Assembly: GCA_017432165.1 (NCBI GenBank)
Contig: JAFRJS010000043.1
Location: forward strand, 1-64,000
Direction of reading: 5' to 3'
Source of the DNA: Clostridia bacterium
GTDB lineage: Bacteria > Bacillota > Clostridia > Oscillospirales > Acutalibacteraceae
Length of the DNA stretch: 64,000 nucleotides
Shown here: piece after piece, positions 52,716-62,382 of the stretch
Position numbering within the stretch: position 1 is the stretch's first letter
Layout of the letters: every line of letters begins with the position of its first letter
Notes under the pieces: generated by a model
Told to the model about the DNA's origin: nothing
Database searches by the model: none
Seen by the model: the letters and a program-made list of their open reading frames with translations, nothing else
Made by a program: the position numbers and the translations under genes

Positions 52716-52748
52716 ATCACCACTTTGTTTTTAGTGGTGATTTTTTTG
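52716..52748 (+). terminator. Terminator of the injection-system-like locus
   Basis: ATCACCACT (52716-52724) / AGTGGTGAT (52733-52741) followed by seven T. Confidence 0.9.
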
Positions 52749-52836
52749 TTTTTAGGCAACTTTTTTGCTTTATTTTCATATTTTATAAAAAAGAAACTTT
52801 ATTTTAGGGGGAGTTTTTATTTTAAAAGCAGTTTTT

Positions 52837-53061
52837 TTGCCACTTTCTAAATCTAAGCCAAACGAAACTTATAAAATTCTATCTATTAACTGCAAAAGCC
52901 AAATTAAAAGGCGGCTTTTTGACTTGGGAATTATTCCCGGGACCTTTATAAAAAATATAAAAAGCAGCCCGCTTGGCGACCCAACCGCTTTTTTGGTCCG
53001 CGGAACAGTAATTGCCATTAGAAAAGAAGATACCAAAAAAATTGTTGTTGAAAGCATTTAA
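52837..53061 (+). CDS. feoA: Ferrous iron transport protein A
   Basis: 74 residues, SH3-like FeoA domain (RLFDLGIIPGTFI, LVRGTVIAIRKEDTKKI). Small cytoplasmic partner of FeoB. The annotated start is TTG 52837, but the good ribosome site GGGGGAG lies 22 bases away; an in-frame ATT at 52819 has ideal spacing (5 bases) and would add six residues. Followed by feoB after 25 bases. No clear Fur box was found upstream. Confidence 0.85.
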   Translation: MPLSKSKPNETYKILSINCKSQIKRRLFDLGIIPGTFIKNIKSSPLGDPTAFLVRGTVIAIRKEDTKKIVVESI

Positions 53062-53086
53062 ATAATTTTTAGGCCGAGGTGTCTTT

Positions 53087-55210
53087 ATGAACGCTATTAA
53101 AAGTAAATTTAAAATAAAGCCGTTAAAAAAAACAGCCCCGCCTCAAAAAACTTTCAACATTGCCATTGCGGGAAACCCGAATGTGGGTAAAAGCACGGTT
53201 TTTAACGCTTTAACGGGTATGCACCAACACACGGGGAATTGGCCGGGGAAAACGATTGAATGCGCCTTTGGAGAATATTTATTTGAAAATGAAATATTTA
53301 AAATAACAGATTTACCGGGAACATATTCTTTAATGGCAAACTCCCCCGAAGAAGAAATTGCCCGGGATTATATTTGCTTTCAAAATCCCGATGCAATAAT
53401 AATCACTCTGGATGCCACATGCCTGGAAAGAAACCTTAATTTAGCCCTGCAAATACTTAAAATTACAAACAAAGCTGTGATATGCGTAAACTTAATAGAT
53501 GAAGCCACCAAGAAAAAAATTAAAATTGATTTAGATGAGCTTTCGCTTCAACTTGGAGTTCCGGTGGTGGCAACAAACGCACGCTCAAAAAAGGGTCTTA
53601 ATTTACTTATGAAAAATGTAAAAAAAGTTTGCGCGGGCGAAATTAAAACTTTTAAAATTAAAAATTACTACAATAAAGATCTAGAAAATTCGGTAAAAAG
53701 TTTTGCCACTCATTTTAAGAATAACTTAAACACAAACGCCGAATGGCTTGGATTGCAGCTACTTGAAAACAACAAAAGCATACGAGAAGCTATTAAAAAT
53801 AATCTTGGATACGAAATATTTAGCGACAAAAAAATTAAAAAGCATTACTTTAAAGAAAGAAAAAAGCTGCTTAGCTCGTTAAACTGTTCGGTACCTTCTC
53901 AAGTTGCAAAAGACACCACAAAAAAATCAGAAGAAATTTTTAGCCTTTGCGTAAAAATTGAAAATAACAACTACGACAAGTACGACCGTACCATAGACAA
54001 AATTCTTACTTCTAAATTAACCGGCTTTCCTATTATGATTTTACTGCTTTTAGGAATTTTTTGGATAACTCTTTCAGGTGCAAATTATCCTTCCGAATTA
54101 ATTGCATCGGGACTGTTTTGGTTTCAAGATAAACTGCTTGATTTTTTTATCGGAATTGGCACTCCAAAGTGGATTTATGGGATTTTTATCTTAGGTATAT
54201 ATAGAACTTTAGCCTGGGTTGTTTCCGTAATGCTACCCCCTATGGCAATATTTTTTCCGCTTTTCACTTTTTTGGAGGACGTGGGATATTTACCGAGAGT
54301 GGCGTTTAATTTAGATAAAATTTTTAAAAATTGCGGAGCACACGGAAAGCAAGCCCTGACAATGTGCATGGGTTTGGGGTGCAATGCTTGCGGGGTTATG
54401 GGCTGCAGGATTATAGACTCCCCGCGCGAAAGATTAATAGCACTGATAACAAACAATTTTATACCATGCAACGGAAGATTTCCGCTTTTAATTTCCATTA
54501 TAACCATGTTTTTTGTGGGAAATTCTTTTTGCCACTCATTCGTTTCAACTTTAATTTTAACCTCGGTAGTCATTTTCAGCATTATAATCACTTTTTTAAC
54601 GTCCAAACTGCTATCCAAAACAATATTAAAAGGCGTAAAATCTTCTTTTGTTTTGGAGCTTCCTCCCTACCGAAAACCGCAAATAGGCAAAATACTTGTA
54701 CGCTCAATATTCGACAGAACAATTTTTGTATTAAAAAGAGCGGTAATCGTGGCAGCACCCGCCGGGCTTATCATTTGGCTGATGTCTAACATAAAAATCG
54801 GAAGCCTGAGCATACTTTCGCACTGCGCTTTGTTTTTAGATCCGTTTGCCAAGTTTATCGGCCTAGACGGCGTAATACTTATGGCATTTATTCTTGGCTT
54901 CCCCGCCAACGAAATCGTATTTCCGATTATAATAATGAGCTATATGTCCGAGAGCACAATTTTAAGCCTTGAAAGTCCCACTCAGCTACATACACTGCTT
55001 GTTAACAACGGCTGGACTTATATTACCGCCATATGCGTAATGCTGTTTTCTTTGATGCACTTTCCGTGCGGAACCACTTGCCTTACAATAAAAAAAGAAA
55101 CGAACAGCTTAAAGTGGACATTTTTATCATTTATTATCCCCACCGCTATTGGAATCATAGTATGCGCTGCAGCAGCAAATGTGCTTAAACTTATAAATAT
55201 ACTAATATAA
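53087..55210 (+). CDS. feoB: Ferrous iron transport protein B
   Basis: Main Fe2+ importer, 707 residues. Cytosolic GTPase with G1 GNPNVGKST (about 29-37), G3 DLPGTYSL and G4 CVNLIDEA (Asn-x-x-Asp as NLID), then a helical linker and about eight membrane helices from residue ~305. The first Gate domain contains the conserved Cys region CMGLGCNACGVMGCR and the second the LGFPANEIVFPI motif. FeoB works under reducing, low-oxygen conditions, which fits an anaerobe. Confidence 0.95.
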   Translation: MNAIKSKFKIKPLKKTAPPQKTFNIAIAGNPNVGKSTVFNALTGMHQHTGNWPGKTIECAFGEYLFENEIFKITDLPGTYSLMANSPEEEIARDYICFQNPDAIIITLDATCLERNLNLALQILKITNKAVICVNLIDEATKKKIKIDLDELSLQLGVPVVATNARSKKGLNLLMKNVKKVCAGEIKTFKIKNYYNKDLENSVKSFATHFKNNLNTNAEWLGLQLLENNKSIREAIKNNLGYEIFSDKKIKKHYFKERKKLLSSLNCSVPSQVAKDTTKKSEEIFSLCVKIENNNYDKYDRTIDKILTSKLTGFPIMILLLLGIFWITLSGANYPSELIASGLFWFQDKLLDFFIGIGTPKWIYGIFILGIYRTLAWVVSVMLPPMAIFFPLFTFLEDVGYLPRVAFNLDKIFKNCGAHGKQALTMCMGLGCNACGVMGCRIIDSPRERLIALITNNFIPCNGRFPLLISIITMFFVGNSFCHSFVSTLILTSVVIFSIIITFLTSKLLSKTILKGVKSSFVLELPPYRKPQIGKILVRSIFDRTIFVLKRAVIVAAPAGLIIWLMSNIKIGSLSILSHCALFLDPFAKFIGLDGVILMAFILGFPANEIVFPIIIMSYMSESTILSLESPTQLHTLLVNNGWTYITAICVMLFSLMHFPCGTTCLTIKKETNSLKWTFLSFIIPTAIGIIVCAAAANVLKLINILI

Positions 55211-55945
55211 AGATTTATAAAACTTTAAAGATTTAAAATCGGTATCTAAGTGATAAATTACGTATTTTTCAGAGATAGCAGAAAGTTTTTTTAAACACTC
55301 ATCCGAAATTTTAAAAGAAAACAATTTTTCACTCGGGCTATATATTATGTGGCGAAGCGCAAACAAAACACCGGGTGCAATATCATGCCCACCGATTAAA
55401 TACTTTTTGCTGCAATCTGTGCAAACAATTATTCCCCTGCTTATGAAAAACTTTATTCTCTCGGGGTTATACTTTTTACATTTATTACAAGACACCAAAT
55501 TTGGAATGTATCCGCAAAGCGACATGCTTCTCATTTCGAAAATCGATTTAATAAGGAGCATGTCTTTATTTTTGTTTGAAAGATAAAAAATACAGTTTAA
55601 AAAAAGCTTTAAAAAATCCGCACTATTTGGGCTTTCCGGCGATAAAACAAGCGTTAACTCACAAAAATATTGCGCCAAAGACAGAGTTTTTAAATCGTTT
55701 ATTACTCCCCAAAAAACTTCAATTACTTCGCACTCATTTACAATATATCCACGTTTAGATTCATAAAGCAAAAACGAGCAATATGAAAGCAGTTGCGGCG
55801 ACGCACCAGATTTGTTTTTTAAATTCCTGCACCTTTTAGCTATTACAGAAATTATGCCGTCTTCTGCGGTTAAAACAGTTAAAATTTTATCGCTTTCCCC
55901 GTAGTTAACTTCTTTAACCACTACTCCTTTTATACTTATTTTCAT
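55202..55945 (-). CDS. recO: DNA repair protein RecO
   Basis: 247 residues: N-terminal OB fold (KGVVVKEVNYGESDKILTVL), helical middle and a zinc site of two CxxC pairs (SCNKCKK and VCTDCSK). Helps load RecA at gaps with RecF/RecR. Converges with feoB, overlapping its end by 9 bases, and overlaps the yqzL-like gene by 32. Part of the conserved era-yqzL-recO run. Confidence 0.92.
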   Translation of the reverse strand: MKISIKGVVVKEVNYGESDKILTVLTAEDGIISVIAKRCRNLKNKSGASPQLLSYCSFLLYESKRGYIVNECEVIEVFWGVINDLKTLSLAQYFCELTLVLSPESPNSADFLKLFLNCIFYLSNKNKDMLLIKSIFEMRSMSLCGYIPNLVSCNKCKKYNPERIKFFISRGIIVCTDCSKKYLIGGHDIAPGVLFALRHIIYSPSEKLFSFKISDECLKKLSAISEKYVIYHLDTDFKSLKFYKSLY

Positions 55946-56060
55946 CTGTTTCTCCCTTAAAAATATTTGGCCGAGAAGCTAAAATATTTTTTTTATATTC
56001 TAAATAATATATTATTTTGCCCGTTTTTTCGAACTTTTCCCATGCTTTATCTTGATTCAT
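55914..56060 (-). CDS. YqzL-like small protein
   Basis: 48 residues from ATG 56060 behind GGAGG. The core AWEKFEKTGKIIYYLEYKK matches the short YqzL pattern (W..F..TG.I..YL..K), and its place between era and recO is where yqzL is found in Bacilli and Clostridia. Function unknown. Too short to assign by sequence alone, so position carries weight. Confidence 0.7.
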   Translation of the reverse strand: MNQDKAWEKFEKTGKIIYYLEYKKNILASRPNIFKGETDENKYKRSSG

Positions 56061-56188
56061 AATAATTCCTCCTTCAATACAAAAGTTTTCACTTCTGTTT
56101 GATGGAACCATTATAATATAAAATCAATAAAAAATATAGCTATTTGCTAAAATTTTAATTCGTTTTAATAATATTTTATACGCTTGTA

Positions 56189-57097
56189 TTATTTTTTTAA
56201 CTCTTCATATCCCAATGTATGCAAATCAGACTCTTTATTACGCCAATTTTCCTTTACTTTAACCCAAAGCTGTAAATTTACTTTAAAATCCAGCATTTCT
56301 TCCAGGTCTTTTCTAGCATGCATTCCAATATTTTTTATCATACTACCATTTTTGCCAATTATCATTGCTTTATGGCTACTTTTTTCACAGTATATTGTAG
56401 CGTAAATATCAATAATATTTTCTCTTTCTTTAAATTTTTCAATTAAAACAGCCGTACCGTGCGGCAATTCTTTATCAAGATTGCAAAGAAGTTTTTCCCT
56501 TATTATTTCAGCGGCAATGGCTCTTTGAGTTTTATCGGTGATTTCGTCTTCCCCGTAATAAAACACAGACGGCTCCGCAAGATTTATAATTTCCGAGATT
56601 AAATCCTCTTTTCCGTCACATGTTTTGGCAGAAACCGGGACTATGGCTTTATAATCGTATTTTTCTTTCCATGCGTTTATTTCCGGCATAAGAACAGATT
56701 TATCTTTTAAAGTATCAATTTTATTTATTGCCAAAATTACAGGCAAATTTGCTTTTTTGAATTTTTTTATAAGTTCAAGGTCAAAATCATCACAGCTTTT
56801 TCCGGCTTCTACTACATGCATGCAAACTTGAGCTCCAAAAAAGGCACTGTTTACCTCTGAAATCATAAAATTTCCAAGCTTTGTTCTTGGCTTATGAACA
56901 CCGGGGGTATCGATAAAGACTATCTGAACATCATTATCCGTAAAAATACCAATTACTTTATTTCTGGTGGTTTGAGGCTTTGGAGAAACTATTGACACCT
57001 TGGAATTAATAAGCATATTCATAATGGAAGATTTCCCCACATTTGCTTTACCGAGTATAGCCACAAACAATGATTTAGTTTTTAAATTATCTTCCAT
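56189..57097 (-). CDS. era: GTPase Era
   Basis: 302 residues. GTPase domain with G1 GKANVGKSS, G3 DTPGVHKP, G4 NKID, followed by a KH domain (MIIGKNGSMIKNIGMHAR). Binds the 3' end of 16S rRNA in 30S assembly. Cotranscribed with dgkA, overlapping it by 11 bases. Confidence 0.96.
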   Translation of the reverse strand: MEDNLKTKSLFVAILGKANVGKSSIMNMLINSKVSIVSPKPQTTRNKVIGIFTDNDVQIVFIDTPGVHKPRTKLGNFMISEVNSAFFGAQVCMHVVEAGKSCDDFDLELIKKFKKANLPVILAINKIDTLKDKSVLMPEINAWKEKYDYKAIVPVSAKTCDGKEDLISEIINLAEPSVFYYGEDEITDKTQRAIAAEIIREKLLCNLDKELPHGTAVLIEKFKERENIIDIYATIYCEKSSHKAMIIGKNGSMIKNIGMHARKDLEEMLDFKVNLQLWVKVKENWRNKESDLHTLGYEELKK

Positions 57098-57596
57098 TTT
57101 TTCTCCTTTTGAAATGTTTAAATATTTTAGATTTTATTTTATTTTTAATTTCTGCAGGGCCCATAAAAATATAAAAATACATACAAATTCCGATTGCCAC
57201 CGCTAAAATAGCGGTCCAAGGAAATCTACACAAAAAATTCCATAAATTTATATAGCCATTTATATCTTTAAAGATTAAAACTCCAACCACAACAGCCAAA
57301 CATGCCGAAAGCAGCACAAATCCCGCAGCAATATCCTTTGCAGCCTTTGCTTTTGAATTATAATCCGTAGTACAGATGTCTATTAAATTTTCTAGGGCGC
57401 TATTAATAAGCTCGCAAATCATAACAAGCGAGCAAGTAAGAAACAGCAAAATATATTTTTCGGAATTTAAATCAAAAAAAAGAGAAAAAAGAAATACGCA
57501 AAAAGCGGCGACCGTATGAATTCTCATATTACGTTCGTTCTTTATTGCGTAAATTATACCTTTTATTGCGTATTTAAAACTTTTTATTATTTCCAT
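57087..57596 (-). CDS. dgkA: Undecaprenol/diacylglycerol kinase
   Basis: 169 residues. DgkA fold with three membrane helices; active-site ELINSALENLID and AKDIAAGFVLLSA. Gram-positive members phosphorylate undecaprenol, recycling the lipid carrier. A fourth helix (WTAILAVAIGICMYFYIF) and a basic tail extend the usual ~130-residue protein. Confidence 0.92.
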   Translation of the reverse strand: MEIIKSFKYAIKGIIYAIKNERNMRIHTVAAFCVFLFSLFFDLNSEKYILLFLTCSLVMICELINSALENLIDICTTDYNSKAKAAKDIAAGFVLLSACLAVVVGVLIFKDINGYINLWNFLCRFPWTAILAVAIGICMYFYIFMGPAEIKNKIKSKIFKHFKRRKNGR

Positions 57597-57614
57597 GATC
57601 TTAATCTATCTATG

Positions 57615-58124
57615 CTATTCTTCGTCGGAAACATAAGATACTGCGTTTGAAAATCCAAGCAAATCAAGAATTCTATCTTCTCTTTCTCTCATATGCATCT
57701 TTTCAATTCCGCCTTGCTCATGGTCGTACCCAAGCAAGTGCAGCATTCCGTGAGCTGTAAGGTATGCTATTTCTCTTCTTAAACTGTGGCCATAAACTTT
57801 GCTTTGTTCCATAACTTTTTCCATAGAAATAACGATATCACCCAAAATTTGAGCATTTGTTTCGGGATCCACTTCATAAACGCCGTCTTTTCCCATTGGG
57901 AAAGAAAGCACGTCTGTTGGCATATCTTTATCTCTATACTGTTTATTTAACCCTTGTATGTACGCATTATCAACTATTGTAACGCTAATTTCTGCCGAAC
58001 CTTTAAATTTTTCAAGTTTAAGCACAGCATTACAACATCTTCTTATAAGCATACGGATACCCGTAGGAATTTTCACTTCTTTTTGTCTATTAACTATTAT
58101 TACTCTTGTCTTATCAACGACCAT
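57615..58124 (-). CDS. ybeY: rRNA maturation endonuclease YbeY
   Basis: 169 residues, single-strand RNase acting on rRNA 3' ends. Zinc motif HGMLHLLGYDH (HxxxHxxxxxH) about residues 125-135, with TDVLSFPMGKDG before it. In most Firmicutes phoH is directly upstream; here a 200-base gap with a consensus promoter follows yqfD instead. Confidence 0.95.
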   Translation of the reverse strand: MVVDKTRVIIVNRQKEVKIPTGIRMLIRRCCNAVLKLEKFKGSAEISVTIVDNAYIQGLNKQYRDKDMPTDVLSFPMGKDGVYEVDPETNAQILGDIVISMEKVMEQSKVYGHSLRREIAYLTAHGMLHLLGYDHEQGGIEKMHMREREDRILDLLGFSNAVSYVSDEE

Positions 58125-58230
58125 GTCATTTCATCCTTCCTAAAAGCAAAAACAATTTTATATTTTTATAATTACAACTTAATTTTGTTGTGCAGAGCAA
58201 AAAAATTAATTTAACATTCTACAAATTATA

Positions 58231-58259
58231 ATTATAATGTATTTTTTGTATTATGTCAA
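58231..58259 (-). promoter_or_regulatory. Consensus promoter of ybeY-dgkA-era
   Basis: Minus strand: TTGACA (58259-58254), 17 bases, TATAAT (58236-58231); leader about 105 bases. Confidence 0.88.
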
Positions 58260-58330
58260 ACCCCTATAAGCAAATATTTATATATTTAACAAAAATATTT
58301 TTTTTTGACGTTTTTTTAATTAATTTATCA

Positions 58331-59512
58331 CTACGGCTCAATCACTATTTTTTCTTTACACGCAATATTTTCAGTGCAAATGTATTCCACTTCTTCGGTT
58401 AATTCGCCATTATTCTCGGCTTTATTTACTTTTTTGTCTAAAATCGTAGCTTCTTTAAATTCTTCTTTTTCTCTTTTTAAAATATTATTTTCAATTTGTA
58501 AATACGCTTCCTCGTTTGTCAGCGTTATTTCTTCATTTTTTTGCTCATACCAATAGTCTTTGCACATTTTTAAAGGAATTTCAAAGCCAAAAAAATTTAT
58601 GGCATTTTCTGACGTTTCTAATCGATAATTGTCGTTTACACATTCCCAATATCCAAAAATAGGAACATCGATATTACCAACTTTCAAATGCAGATGCGTA
58701 ACAATTTTTCCGGTATCTTTAGTTACCGTTTGATTTATTTTGGCTTTTTCGGTAATTATTTTTCTTGTTTTGGCAAAAACTTTTCCGTCAGCATCCAAAA
58801 AATAATTTTCTGCGTTCAAATTTTCCATAACACCGCTTATAAGCAATTGACCCTTAACCACAACATCGCCAACATTTACGCAAGGAGTCCCTTTAAAAGT
58901 CTCCATTCTTTCAATTTGCCCGTCACTGTTTGCAATTATATTGCACGGCTCACCGCTTTTGGCAATTTCGGGCTTTTTTATCTTTTCTTTTACCGAAATA
59001 TTAACGCTACTGCCGGATATATTTATTGATATCCAAGCAACATCCTCAAGTTTTGACATCGCAGCCGATTTTACCGCAGGAACATCTATGCTCTTTTTAA
59101 GGGCACCTGGGCGCACCCCCAAATCGCTTGCAACCCTCAGTATTTCTTCCGTTGCAATGCTTTCGTTTCCACCTACATTAACGCTCCATATAAAAAATGA
59201 AAAGGCATAAATCACAGCCAAAAAAAATAAAGCCCCCACAAAAAAACCCATACGTTTTTTGTACTTTAGTTTAATAAACGGAAATCCTTTTTTGCTTTTT
59301 ATTTTTACTTTGCAGCAAGATTTTTTTGCTAATTGGCGAAGGCTTCTGTATTCCTCCGCCAACACTTTTCCTTTTAAAACAAATCCTTTCTTTTTTATAT
59401 CCCAGATATTAATTTCATTTTTTATGGTAAGGTTTATAAATTTTTCCGGGCATTCACCAATCAGTTCAAACGAAACGTACCCAAAAAGCCATCTAAAGCA
59501 CTGCAAAATCAA
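58331..59512 (-). CDS. yqfD: Sporulation protein YqfD
   Basis: 393 residues: cytoplasmic start, a membrane helix (about 92-110, FVGALFFLAVIYAFSFFIW), then an extracellular beta-rich domain. Family features include FRWLFGYVSFELIGECPEKF at the N-terminus and the SVNVGGN..I stretch after the helix. YqfD is expressed under SigE and needed for efficient sporulation; mechanism unknown. Confidence 0.92.
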   Translation of the reverse strand: MILQCFRWLFGYVSFELIGECPEKFINLTIKNEINIWDIKKKGFVLKGKVLAEEYRSLRQLAKKSCCKVKIKSKKGFPFIKLKYKKRMGFFVGALFFLAVIYAFSFFIWSVNVGGNESIATEEILRVASDLGVRPGALKKSIDVPAVKSAAMSKLEDVAWISINISGSSVNISVKEKIKKPEIAKSGEPCNIIANSDGQIERMETFKGTPCVNVGDVVVKGQLLISGVMENLNAENYFLDADGKVFAKTRKIITEKAKINQTVTKDTGKIVTHLHLKVGNIDVPIFGYWECVNDNYRLETSENAINFFGFEIPLKMCKDYWYEQKNEEITLTNEEAYLQIENNILKREKEEFKEATILDKKVNKAENNGELTEEVEYICTENIACKEKIVIEP

Positions 59513-59534
59513 ACTTAAACAGCCCCCAAATCAT

Positions 59535-59834
59535 TTATGTATTAAATTCTACCGAAGTAATAAACCCGTCTATTATCAAAGAATCAACACCCAGACATTT
59601 TATTTTTAAATTTCTGCCAAAAAATAAAATGCTCATCTTTTTAACCTTTATCTTTACCATGTTTTCGTCGTATTGTTCAATGCTTTGACACCCTTCTATA
59701 ATCACTTGGCGATTACTTTTCATTTCCAAATGTACGGAGCACATAAAGCTCCCCATAGACGAATTTTTTAATTTAGAGAGCAATTTTTGCGGATTTTTAA
59801 AACTGCTTTTTTCACCAAACACCCCAAAAATCAC
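59535..59834 (-). CDS. yqfC: YabP/YqfC-family sporulation protein
   Basis: 99 residues with the small YabP/YqfC fold (VHLEMKSNRQVIIEGC, MSILFFGRNLKIKCLGVDSL). It precedes yqfD by 22 bases, as in Bacillus. YqfC-type proteins act in the mother cell; no catalytic motif. Confidence 0.88.
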   Translation of the reverse strand: MIFGVFGEKSSFKNPQKLLSKLKNSSMGSFMCSVHLEMKSNRQVIIEGCQSIEQYDENMVKIKVKKMSILFFGRNLKIKCLGVDSLIIDGFITSVEFNT

Positions 59835-59924
59835 CCCTGCTCAATTTTTTCAATACTATAAATATGCAAAATCATAAATAAAAATCACTTTAACATATAT
59901 ATTTTTGGGAGTGATTTCAAACTT

Positions 59925-61040
59925 ATGTTTAAAAAATTAAAATCAGCGTTTATCCTAATTATCACCGCAGTTTTTACCATAAAAATAATACAAACACCGG
60001 AAGCCGCCTCCAAAGGTGCTGCTCAGGGCATAAATTTCTGCTTGGAAATGCTAATTCCATCGCTTTTTATATTTATGTTTTTGGCGGCGTTTATTGTAAA
60101 TTCGGGCATATCAAGAAAGCTTCAAAAAACACTCTCCCCCATAACGAAGTTTTTGTTTTATTTGCCAGGATGCACTGCACCTGTTATTATTCTTAGTTTA
60201 ATAGGCGGATACCCCGTGGGAGCCAGGGGCGCAAAAACTCTTTTTTTAAAAAAAGAAATAAACGAAGAACAACTTAACAGGTTAATGAGTTTTTCCGTTA
60301 ATGCCGGGCCCGCTTTTATTATAAATATAGTGGGAAAGATTTTAACAAAAAATTACTTGTTCGGGCAAATTTTATTTTTTACCCAAATACTTTTTTCTTT
60401 TTTTATATCCCTAACGTGCGGGTTAATATCTAAAATAAAAAAAAGAAAGTTTTACGAAAAAAATTATTCCGATAACAACAAAAACATCCCCCTTTCCGAT
60501 TCTTTGATTTTATCTTGCGAGGAAACATCAAAAACCATGGTTAATATGTGCTCGTTGGTTGTTTTGTTTTGCACTGCAATTGAATTAATTCAAAATCTAA
60601 ATATATACAATATAGTAATAAACCAATTAAATTTAATAAACATAAGCCCGAAAGTATCTGAATCTATCATTGCATCAGTACTGGAAATCACCTCAGGCTC
60701 CTATAAAGCGGCAAAATTAAACGCACCGCTAACTGTAACCGCTTTTGCCGTAGGTTATGGCGGAATTTGCGCACATCTTCAAATAAAACACATTTTAAGA
60801 GGCACAAATTTTAACTACTTAAAATTTTGTACAATAAGATTTTTCAACGGCATTGCAACGGCTTTTTTGGCAGTTTTTATTTTAAACAAAATGCCCGAAA
60901 AATATCAAAGCGTTTTTTCCACTTTAAAGCACCCGATTTTAATCTCTAATTCCGCAACAAAATTTGGAAGCATAGTATTAATTTGCTTTTGCATTTATTT
61001 TATTTTTTCCGTAAGCTCTCATATGCACGCAAAAAAATAA
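59925..61040 (+). CDS. ylbJ: Sporulation integral membrane protein YlbJ
   Basis: 371 residues with about eight or nine membrane helices and a nucleoside-recognition/Gate-type domain (SLIGGYPVGARGAK, SFSVNAGPAFIINIVG). YlbJ is a SigE-dependent membrane protein needed for sporulation. Divergent from yqfC with about 90 bases between; single gene. No convincing SigE promoter was read in the gap. Confidence 0.88.
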   Translation: MFKKLKSAFILIITAVFTIKIIQTPEAASKGAAQGINFCLEMLIPSLFIFMFLAAFIVNSGISRKLQKTLSPITKFLFYLPGCTAPVIILSLIGGYPVGARGAKTLFLKKEINEEQLNRLMSFSVNAGPAFIINIVGKILTKNYLFGQILFFTQILFSFFISLTCGLISKIKKRKFYEKNYSDNNKNIPLSDSLILSCEETSKTMVNMCSLVVLFCTAIELIQNLNIYNIVINQLNLINISPKVSESIIASVLEITSGSYKAAKLNAPLTVTAFAVGYGGICAHLQIKHILRGTNFNYLKFCTIRFFNGIATAFLAVFILNKMPEKYQSVFSTLKHPILISNSATKFGSIVLICFCIYFIFSVSSHMHAKK

Positions 61041-61065
61041 TCCCCGAAAAATTAATTCCGAGGAT
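61039..61065. terminator. Weak terminator-like hairpin between ylbJ and the yabE-like gene
   Basis: ATCCCCG / CGAGGAT with mismatches and an A/T-rich loop; T-rich stretches on both sides of the converging genes. Confidence 0.35.
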
Positions 61066-61075
61066 AAAATATTTT

Positions 61076-62278
61076 TTATTTTACGTAAACTTTAACTTTT
61101 TTGCGCCCAAATTTTAAACATTCCGATTTACTATTCATAAATATATCAACAAGTGCGCTGCCATTTTTAAGCGCTCCACCTGTATCTTGAGCAATACCGC
61201 TACATATAAACTTGCCGTTTAAATCAGTAATTTCAAGGTGGCTTCCGTATGGAATTTTATTTGGGTCTACCGCAATGGTTACTCCTGAAGTTGGTGTGTT
61301 ACCTTGAGAAGTTCTTGATCCGCTTGGCGCAGTGTATGCTGTAGCCGAGCCATAAAGAACATTCGAAGCCCTGGAAATACTCGATGAAGAAAACGCTGCC
61401 ACAGATTCACTCGAACTTTCTTTTTCATCAGAATCATCTGTACCTTTTAAAACAACTTCATCCACCGGCTCGGTAATAACTTTGCTGCTTATTTCTTCAC
61501 TTTCTTTTACAACACCATCTACAACTGTTTCTTTTACCACAACTTCTTTTTCGCCTTTTTTGCCGGTTGAAGAAACTTGGCTGCCTTTGCCGTCCAGTAA
61601 ATGTGTGGTTTTATATACTGTATTAAAAGGAATTTCCTCTTTTTTTACAACTTCCCTTATTTCCACACGATTAATGCTTATTTCCATTCCTTCGTAAATA
61701 TTAGAAGAAACATCAACATTTATTAAGTCGTTTGAAGAAATATTAATTCCCAGATAATTCAAAGCTTCGTTAACGCTTAAATCGGCCGGAACAGTATATT
61801 CTCTTTGTTGACCATCCACAAAAACTTTTATTCTTTTTATTTCATGAATTTCTATATTCATTCCGGAGAAAACTTTTTCATTTAAAGGATAATTCACTTC
61901 ATCGTTTTCATCAACCGAAATGCCGGATTCTTTAATCGCTTCTCCCACGGTCTCCACCGCTTTCACAAAAGAAACCTTTTCGTCTCCTTTGGAAACCGAA
62001 ACTCTGCAGGCCCTTTTTATTGAAATTCTGATATCTTGGTCTTCGTTCCTATCTACAACGTCACCATCAAAAAGTTTTATATCCATTTGATCAAGAATTT
62101 TATCTGTGTCATTGCTAACAGTCACTGACGTTTTTTCCGTATCATCAACTTTAACATGAACTCTGCGGCTAAACGCTCCTACGGAAAAAATAGATGCCAT
62201 ACCAATGGTGCCCATAAGCATTAAAGCAACGTATTTTTTGGTTGTTTTATTAAGCTTTTCTTTTGTGATTTCTTCCAT
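61076..62278 (-). CDS. YabE/RpfB-like cell-wall protein (DUF348 repeats, G5, 3D domain)
   Basis: 400 residues. A signal anchor (YVALMLMGTIGMASIFSVG, about 16-34), three DUF348 repeats (each with a VTV/FVxG..pattern and an N-terminal ISI strand; about 45-90, 95-140 and 150-200), a G5-like domain (about 210-270), a Ser-rich linker and a C-terminal 3D domain with the acid triad in YTAPSG.., VDPNKIPYG and DTGGALKNG...DIFM. 3D domains are MltA-like transglycosylases, so this is a predicted peptidoglycan hydrolase related to resuscitation factors. Its own strong promoter lies at 62383-62411. Confidence 0.9.
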   Translation of the reverse strand: MEEITKEKLNKTTKKYVALMLMGTIGMASIFSVGAFSRRVHVKVDDTEKTSVTVSNDTDKILDQMDIKLFDGDVVDRNEDQDIRISIKRACRVSVSKGDEKVSFVKAVETVGEAIKESGISVDENDEVNYPLNEKVFSGMNIEIHEIKRIKVFVDGQQREYTVPADLSVNEALNYLGINISSNDLINVDVSSNIYEGMEISINRVEIREVVKKEEIPFNTVYKTTHLLDGKGSQVSSTGKKGEKEVVVKETVVDGVVKESEEISSKVITEPVDEVVLKGTDDSDEKESSSESVAAFSSSSISRASNVLYGSATAYTAPSGSRTSQGNTPTSGVTIAVDPNKIPYGSHLEITDLNGKFICSGIAQDTGGALKNGSALVDIFMNSKSECLKFGRKKVKVYVK

Positions 62279-62382
62279 ACTTACCTCCTAACATAACTCA
62301 AGTAAAGAATTTCACACTTTATGTAATTATTTTTTAAAAAAACGTAACTCCTTTTTTCTTCAAAAATAATCACTTAATCACA

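Noticed and set aside
49809-52748. Prophage or complete injection-system cluster
   Set aside because: Only one tail-related gene is present; there are no integrase, terminase, capsid, sheath or lysis genes.
54175-54618. 147-codon minus-strand frame inside feoB
   Set aside because: Shadow of the FeoB membrane region; no ribosome site.
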